DNA of 18,871 nucleotides. Origin: Acidobacteriota bacterium (GTDB taxonomy: Bacteria > Acidobacteriota > Terriglobia > Bryobacterales > Bryobacteraceae). A program made the translations under genes and the position numbers. A model generated the notes under the pieces. It searched no databases and was not told the DNA's origin. It was given only the letters and a program-made list of their open reading frames with translations. The stretch lies in the NCBI GenBank assembly GCA_947466555.1, contig CANIFK010000014.1:1-18871 (forward strand). The letters run 5' to 3'. Below, piece by piece: positions 14,829 to 18,871 of the stretch; positions within the stretch are counted from its first letter, which is position 1, and every line of letters starts with the position of its first letter.

Positions 14829-16120
14829 CCCGCCGCACCCTCCTCACCGCCGCCTCCGTTCTTTCCACCACACAAGTTCGAGGCGCCAATGAGAGGGTGA
14901 ATGTCACGCTGGTCGGCCTCGGCGGCCGCGGCCAGGATCACGCGAAGTTCTACAGCGAAGTCGCCACCGCCAACATCACCGGCGTCTGCGACGTCAACCA
15001 GGCCGCCCGCGAACGCGGCGTGGCGATGATCGAAAAACTGACCGGCCGCAAGCCCAAAGAATATACGGACATGCGCCAGGTCTTCGACGACAAGTCCGTC
15101 GACGCCGTCTCCCTCGCCATCCCCAACCACTGGCACGCCCTCGCCACCATCTGGGCCTGCCAGGCCGGCAAAGACGTCTACTGCGAAAAGCCCGCCAGCC
15201 ACAACATCTTCGAAGGCCGCCAGATGACCGCCGCCGCCCGCAAGTACGGCCGCATGGTCCAGGTCGGCTCCCAAAGCCGCTCCATCGCCCACAAAATCGA
15301 AGGCATCAAACTCCTCCACGAAGGCGTCATCGGCAAGGTCTACCTCGCCAAAGGCCTCTGCTACAAACGCCGCAAATCCATCGGCCGCAAGCCCGATCTC
15401 TCCACCCCGCCCCCCGGTGTCGATTGGGACAAGTTCCTCGGCCCCGCCCCCATGCGGCCCTTCAACGAACTCCGCTTCGCCTACAACTGGCACTGGTTTT
15501 GGGACACCGGCAACGGCGACATCGGCAATCAGGGCGTCCACGAAATGGACATCGCCCGCTGGGGCCTCGGCAAAACGGATCTCCCTAAATCCGTCTACTC
15601 CTTCGGCGGCAAGTTCGTCTATGACGACGCCCAGGAAACACCCAACACCCAAACGGCGATTTTCGACTACGGCGACGTCCAAATGGAGTTCGAAGTCCGC
15701 GGCCTGCTCACGCCCGAAGAAGGCAAACTCCCCTTCCGCAACGGTCACACCATCGGCAATATTTTCTTCGGTAGCGAAGGCGTCATGGTGATGGATCTCA
15801 TGGGCTACCAGGTCTACAAAGGCGAAGAGCACCAAAAGGTAATGGACGTGAACTACAAGGAAAAACGCGCCTGGGACACCGCCCCCCACATGGCCAACTT
15901 CCTCGAAGCCGTCAAGTCCCGCAAGGTGTCCGATCTCCACGCCGACATCGAATCCGGAGCCAACGCCGCCGCCCTCTGCCACATGGCCAACATCAGCTAC
16001 CGCACCGGCCGCAAGCTCACCTTCGACCCCCAAGCCCTGCGCTTCACCAACGACAACGAAGCCAACAAGCACCTCACCCGCGACTACCGCAAACCCTACG
16101 TGGTCCCGGAAAAGGTCTAG
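14825..16120 (+). CDS. Gfo/Idh/MocA-family oxidoreductase with Tat-like signal
   Basis: A 431-residue NAD(P)-dependent oxidoreductase. The N-terminus MTRRTLLTAASVL has a twin-arginine-like signal (RR at 3-4, short hydrophobic stretch), so export is likely. The nucleotide-binding motif is GLGGRG (residues 31-36). The hallmark EKP is at residues 121-123 (DVYCEKPASHN). The substrate domain contains VGSQSRS, the aromatic FAYNWHWFWDTGNGDIGNQGVHEMDIARW region and a regular C-terminus. Family members act on sugars and cyclitols; the substrate here is not evident. The frame is open far upstream through shc. The start at 14825 is supported by the signal sequence and the four-base overlap ATGA with shc. 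Its stop overlaps that of the convergent gene at 16117. Confidence 0.9.
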   Translation: MTRRTLLTAASVLSTTQVRGANERVNVTLVGLGGRGQDHAKFYSEVATANITGVCDVNQAARERGVAMIEKLTGRKPKEYTDMRQVFDDKSVDAVSLAIPNHWHALATIWACQAGKDVYCEKPASHNIFEGRQMTAAARKYGRMVQVGSQSRSIAHKIEGIKLLHEGVIGKVYLAKGLCYKRRKSIGRKPDLSTPPPGVDWDKFLGPAPMRPFNELRFAYNWHWFWDTGNGDIGNQGVHEMDIARWGLGKTDLPKSVYSFGGKFVYDDAQETPNTQTAIFDYGDVQMEFEVRGLLTPEEGKLPFRNGHTIGNIFFGSEGVMVMDLMGYQVYKGEEHQKVMDVNYKEKRAWDTAPHMANFLEAVKSRKVSDLHADIESGANAAALCHMANISYRTGRKLTFDPQALRFTNDNEANKHLTRDYRKPYVVPEKV

Positions 16121-16743
16121 CCCGCCCGCCGCATCCCGAACTCCCCAGCGGCTTTCAGCAACGGGTCGGACAACGTCAACCGCGCCACCACCTTCTTCGG
16201 AATCAGCAGCGTGTGCGAAACCGTGGTCAAGTAGTTCGGAATCTGCCACGGGTCTTCCTCGGAAGTCATCCACCCCGTCGCATCAAACCGAGCCAAATTA
16301 ATCGGCCGCGAATACCCCCGCAACGTCCGCTCCCCGCGCTTGTTGAAGTAGTGTTCGAAGTAGGACATCGCCAACTCCCGCAGCGTCTTATAAACCGGCT
16401 CCCGATACCGTAACCCGGCGTAATTGGACTTGCCCATCGCCCCCCACAACCCATCCCGCCGAAACACGGTCAACACATGATCATCGTCCCGCTGCGCCTC
16501 GAGATCTAAAATCAACGGCGGATACCCCACCAGCCGCAACGCCGTCGCCGCCAGCATCGCCCCTTCCATGCAGTGCCCTCGCCGCTCGCGCAACACGCGC
16601 CGCGGCGACCGGCAGGATACACTCGAGTCGTACAAAATCTCCTCGTCCAAAAACCGCTGTATCTTCTCCGGCGTGCGCAACTGGCGCAGCACGGCGCTCT
16701 CTTCCCGCGTGAATCCAAAACGGCTGGCAACCATTCCCGGCAT
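16117..16743 (-). CDS. transglutaminase-like protein, function unknown
   Basis: A 208-residue protein that I place only loosely. The segment RERRGHCMEGAMLAATALR (Cys58) followed by DDDHVLTVFRRDG (His89, possible acid Asp97) has the order Cys-His-Asp. Together with the Cys-containing helix, this recalls the transglutaminase-like/papain-like superfamily. The C-terminal part has no motif known to me. No signal peptide is seen if translation starts at the ATG at 16743. The frame is open further upstream, so a longer N-terminus cannot be excluded. It lies 53 bp after the PEP-CTERM protein gene on the same strand, so co-transcription is plausible. Its TAG stop shares the palindrome CTAG (16117-16120) with the convergent oxidoreductase gene. 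Confidence 0.65.
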   Translation of the reverse strand: MPGMVASRFGFTREESAVLRQLRTPEKIQRFLDEEILYDSSVSCRSPRRVLRERRGHCMEGAMLAATALRLVGYPPLILDLEAQRDDDHVLTVFRRDGLWGAMGKSNYAGLRYREPVYKTLRELAMSYFEHYFNKRGERTLRGYSRPINLARFDATGWMTSEEDPWQIPNYLTTVSHTLLIPKKVVARLTLSDPLLKAAGEFGMRRAG

Positions 16744-16796
16744 AGCTGACTTTAGGTAATGTACACCCAAGCCCGCCAGCGAGAAAAGCGGAAAGT

Positions 16797-18086
16797 TCAG
16801 GATTTTCGCCGCATAGACCCAACGGCGATCGCCCCAATTCCCAACACGGCCAGCACCCATGCGCCCGGCTCGGGAACCGCCACGTCCGGAGGTGGCGATG
16901 TAGGCGGGTCGAACGGAGGTGGCCCCGACGGCGGCGGTCCAGATGGCGGCGGCCCGGAAGGTGGTGGCCCCGAAGGCGGTGGCCCGGAAGGCGGCGGCCC
17001 CGACGGAGGTGGTCCAGATGGTGGAGGTCCCGATGGCGGCTGCCCCGAAGGCGGCTGCCCGGACGGAGGAGGCGTGCCTCCCGGCGGATTTTCCGAAGCC
17101 GGCGGATGCGTAATCGGTGGCGCCCCCGTCGGCGGTATCCAAATCTGCGGTGGCTGTGGCGAAGAAACAGGCGGATACGGCAGATCCGGCGGCGTAAACA
17201 CCGGATACTCCAACACCACCGGGGTCGACGGCGGATGCGTCAGCGCCATCAGCACTAACGGCGGTGGAATCGTCACCGCGGTCGATTGCGTCACCATCGG
17301 AATCTCCGGCACTACCGGAGCGCCAGCGCCCGCGTTCTCCGGCGCTGTCGTTCCCGGAACGCTCGGACTCCCTCCGCCTCCGCCAAATCCCCCCACGCCC
17401 ATCACCCCGCCACCCGGCCCGGCAATTCCTCCCCCGGCCACCCACACCGGCGGCAGCGCGTCCTCGGTCGTCGGCGTCGGCAGGACGCTCCCATTGCTGG
17501 CACTCTCGTCAAATCCCTTCGGATTCTCAAACTTCTCAGTCGCCACCGGCGCCTCGGCCCGCATCTCGGGCGATGCCACCAGTTGCGCCGCCCGCACCGG
17601 CTCTTCCATCGCCTTCTCGGCCGGCTCCACTTCCACCGGAGCCACCGGCCCCCGCGGCGTCTCTGAGAATAGATTCCCGCAGCGCCCGCGCACCAGCGTG
17701 TTGCCGTCCGTCAGGACCTGTTCCCCCGCCGCCAGCGTGACCATGCGCCGTGTCCAGTAGATCTTGTCTTTGATGCGATAGGAGACGTACCCCTGCTTCT
17801 TCTCCGCCAATCGCTCCGGATGAAAGGAGCCCGGCTGCAACCCGGCATAGTGCGCGCCCACCACCGGGTCGGCCGCCATCGCCTCTCCCATGGCCTTCGG
17901 CGAATCCACCCCGCCCGGCACAACGGACCATGGATACACCATCTGGTTGCTAGGCAGCTCCGTTTCGGCAACGGTCACCGTCTCGGCGTCCTCAACCCCA
18001 GCCGTCACCGGCCGGTTTTGTTGGCAGCCCGTTAGGGCGGCCACCAGCACCCACACGGCCGTCGCTGTCCAATTTCGTCCGGTCAT
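16797..18086 (-). CDS. proline-rich protein with a lipobox and a PEP-CTERM sorting tail
   Basis: A 429-residue exported protein with two sorting signals. The N-terminus is a lipoprotein-type signal with lipobox LTGC (Cys21). The C-terminal 26 residues form a PEP-CTERM tail: VPEP, a hydrophobic helix (WVLAVLGIGAIAVG), then RRKS. Exosortase normally processes such tails, but no exosortase gene is in the window. Residues ~35-150 contain a compact domain of unknown function with YVSYRIKDKIYWTRRMV and GNTLVRGRCGNLFSETP. The rest is Gly- and Pro-rich low complexity, including ten PPSGx repeats at about residues 340-389. A GTG at 18098 would add four residues, but the ATG at 18086 gives a more usual lipoprotein signal. 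The gene is divergent from msrQ. Confidence 0.82.
   Translation of the reverse strand: MTGRNWTATAVWVLVAALTGCQQNRPVTAGVEDAETVTVAETELPSNQMVYPWSVVPGGVDSPKAMGEAMAADPVVGAHYAGLQPGSFHPERLAEKKQGYVSYRIKDKIYWTRRMVTLAAGEQVLTDGNTLVRGRCGNLFSETPRGPVAPVEVEPAEKAMEEPVRAAQLVASPEMRAEAPVATEKFENPKGFDESASNGSVLPTPTTEDALPPVWVAGGGIAGPGGGVMGVGGFGGGGGSPSVPGTTAPENAGAGAPVVPEIPMVTQSTAVTIPPPLVLMALTHPPSTPVVLEYPVFTPPDLPYPPVSSPQPPQIWIPPTGAPPITHPPASENPPGGTPPPSGQPPSGQPPSGPPPSGPPPSGPPPSGPPPSGPPPSGPPPSGPPPSGPPPFDPPTSPPPDVAVPEPGAWVLAVLGIGAIAVGSMRRKS
16920..17070 (-). repeat. ten tandem 15-bp repeats encoding PPSGx
   Basis: On the plus strand the unit is GGY-CCN-GAN-GGN-GGN, repeated ten times without interruption. On the coding (minus) strand it reads Pro-Pro-Ser-Gly-Pro/Gln. 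The unit length is a multiple of three, so gain or loss of units would keep the frame. Wobble positions differ between units, which suggests the array is not newly expanded. Confidence 0.9.
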
Positions 18087-18124
18087 AGAAGAGCCCACAA
18101 GAAGTCTTTTCGGATAGGGAGGGA

Positions 18125-18130
18125 ATAATA
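18125..18130 (-). promoter_or_regulatory. possible -10 element for the PEP-CTERM protein gene
   Basis: TATTAT on the minus strand lies 38 bp before the ATG at 18086, in a short AT-richer stretch between divergent genes. No convincing -35 hexamer is found at 16-18 bp, so the assignment is weak. Confidence 0.25.
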
Positions 18131-18157
18131 TGAGCGGGTGTTGAGGATACTGAGTAC

Positions 18158-18757
18158 GTGAACCGTTTCTGGAACAGCCGTCTCGCCAAACCCCTGGTCT
18201 TTTTTCTCTGCCTTGTCCCCCTTTTCCTGCTCGCCTGGCGCTGGCAGGCCAACGAACTCGGCATCAACCGCATCGAAACCGTCGCCCGCTACACCGGCAA
18301 CTGGACCCTCCGCTTCCTCCTCATCAGCCTCTCCATCACCCCCTTCAAACGCCTCCCCGGCCAATCTGGCATCGCCCGCTTCCGCCGCATGACCGGCCTA
18401 TTCGCCTTCTTCTACGCCACCCTCCACGCCCTCCACTACTACGGCCTCGACGTCCAATGGAACCTCGACATCATCAAGGAGGACCTCACCACCCGCCGCT
18501 TCTTCATCGCCGGCATGGTCGGCCTGGGGCTGATGGTCCCGCTCGCCCTCACCAGTTTCAACGCCGCCATTCGCCGCCTGGGCTCCCGCCGCTGGCAGCT
18601 ACTCCACAAATTGGCCTACGTCTCCGCCGCCGCCGGCGTCGTCCACTTCTTCTGGCAAGGCAAGGCGGCCCTATGGACGCCCATTTACTACGGAATGTTC
18701 CTAGGCGTTTTACTCCTCTACCGGCTGGGCTACTGGGCGACGCACCGGAAGGCTTAA
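18158..18757 (+). CDS. msrQ: MsrQ, heme-containing membrane subunit of the MsrPQ methionine sulfoxide reductase system
   Basis: MsrQ passes electrons from the respiratory chain to the periplasmic molybdoenzyme MsrP, which repairs oxidised methionine. The 199-residue product is close to the usual ~200-210. It is an integral membrane protein of the ferric-reductase-like fold, with hydrophobic segments at about residues 12-27, 50-62, 79-96, 115-132, 152-166 and 173-190. The heme-ligand histidines are visible at H90 (ATLHALHYYG), H150 (WQLLHKLAYV) and H163 (GVVHFFW). The start is the GTG at 18158, with GAGGA about a dozen bases upstream; no ATG fits. msrP normally precedes msrQ in one operon, but here the upstream gene is divergent and a new promoter follows, so msrP must be elsewhere or absent. 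Confidence 0.93.
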   Translation: MNRFWNSRLAKPLVFFLCLVPLFLLAWRWQANELGINRIETVARYTGNWTLRFLLISLSITPFKRLPGQSGIARFRRMTGLFAFFYATLHALHYYGLDVQWNLDIIKEDLTTRRFFIAGMVGLGLMVPLALTSFNAAIRRLGSRRWQLLHKLAYVSAAAGVVHFFWQGKAALWTPIYYGMFLGVLLLYRLGYWATHRKA

Positions 18758-18799
18758 ATATGTTAGTGTCGTGCACTCATAAAATCTAAAATAAAATTG

Positions 18800-18855
18800 T
18801 TGACAGTGATGAGCGCAGGTTATATGCTGTGAATGTAAGTGCATTTCACGGAGGT
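18800..18855 (+). promoter_or_regulatory. sigma-70-type promoter and strong ribosome binding site at the window end
   Basis: TTGACA (18800-18805, perfect consensus) is followed by a 17-bp spacer and TATGCT (18823-18828, four of six). GGAGGT (18850-18855) then sits seven bases before the ATG at 18863. The surrounding 18758-18850 is distinctly richer in A/T than the rest of the window. I see no rho-independent terminator for msrQ in between. Confidence 0.7.
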
Positions 18856-18862
18856 CACCATC

Positions 18863-18871
18863 ATGCTCATC
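18863..18871 (+). CDS. start of an unidentified gene (runs off the window)
   Basis: Only ATG CTC ATC (Met-Leu-Ile) is present. The call rests on the well-placed GGAGGT and the upstream promoter, not on protein similarity. The product cannot be named. Confidence 0.6.

Noticed and set aside
13967..16120. A 717-codon plus-strand frame joining part of shc to the oxidoreductase
   Set aside because: Only its part from 14825 encodes a recognisable protein. The upstream part is an Arg/Pro-rich out-of-frame reading of shc, so this is not a fusion.
14816..16273. A 485-codon minus-strand frame opposite the oxidoreductase
   Set aside because: Composition is typical of an antisense shadow (Gly/Ala/Asp/Val/Glu-rich), with no motif and a clear sense gene in the same place.
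16759..17760. A 333-codon plus-strand Gly-rich frame
   Set aside because: It is the antisense of the Pro-rich PEP-CTERM protein. The minus-strand frame has both a lipobox and a PEP-CTERM tail, so that strand is the coding one.

Overview
The window is high-GC bacterial chromosome with densely packed genes. It probably comes from an Acidobacteriota of the Solibacter/Bryobacter type. That placement is an inference from gene content: squalene-hopene cyclase, a PEP-CTERM protein, ThuA and Tat-signal Gfo/Idh/MocA proteins, and a 2,5-dioxovalerate dehydrogenase. No rRNA, tRNA, CRISPR array or transposase gene is visible.

Layout. 1-639 (minus): the 5' end of wecB and, upstream of it, infA (IF-1) with a recognisable promoter. 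696-3474 (plus): a diguanylate cyclase, an SDR oxidoreductase and a secreted ThuA-domain protein, ending in a perfect 10-bp palindrome that contains the stop codon. 3499-4871 (minus): rlmN and a small two-helix membrane protein overlapping by ATGA. 4912-8287 (plus): an M16 zinc protease, then a TPM-domain protein, an atypical nucleotidyltransferase and LemA. 8354-10648 (plus): a semialdehyde dehydrogenase and an FAH-family dehydratase that fit the last two steps of oxidative (Weimberg-type) pentose degradation. 10649-11284: no gene; a 14-bp inverted-repeat element and a degenerate C-rich tandem array. 11285-12747 (minus): a lytic transglycosylase followed by a secreted alpha/beta hydrolase-like protein. 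12864-16120 (plus): squalene-hopene cyclase overlapping a Gfo/Idh/MocA oxidoreductase by ATGA. 16117-18086 (minus): a protein with both a lipobox and a PEP-CTERM tail, followed by a transglutaminase-like protein. 18158-18757 (plus): msrQ without an adjacent msrP. The window ends in a good promoter and ribosome binding site driving a gene of which only three codons are present.

Throughout, plus-strand genes favour codons ending in C (CTC, GCC, GGC) and most minus-strand genes favour codons ending in G (TTG/CTG, GCG, GGG). The plus strand is therefore C-rich whichever strand is coding, which suggests it is the lagging strand. Most genes belong to recognisable families. The least explained items are the 92/82-bp C-rich array, the 68-bp inverted-repeat element, the lipobox/PEP-CTERM protein, and the TPM-nucleotidyltransferase-LemA cluster with its altered catalytic motif. 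I did not find convincing evidence of a wholly new system.
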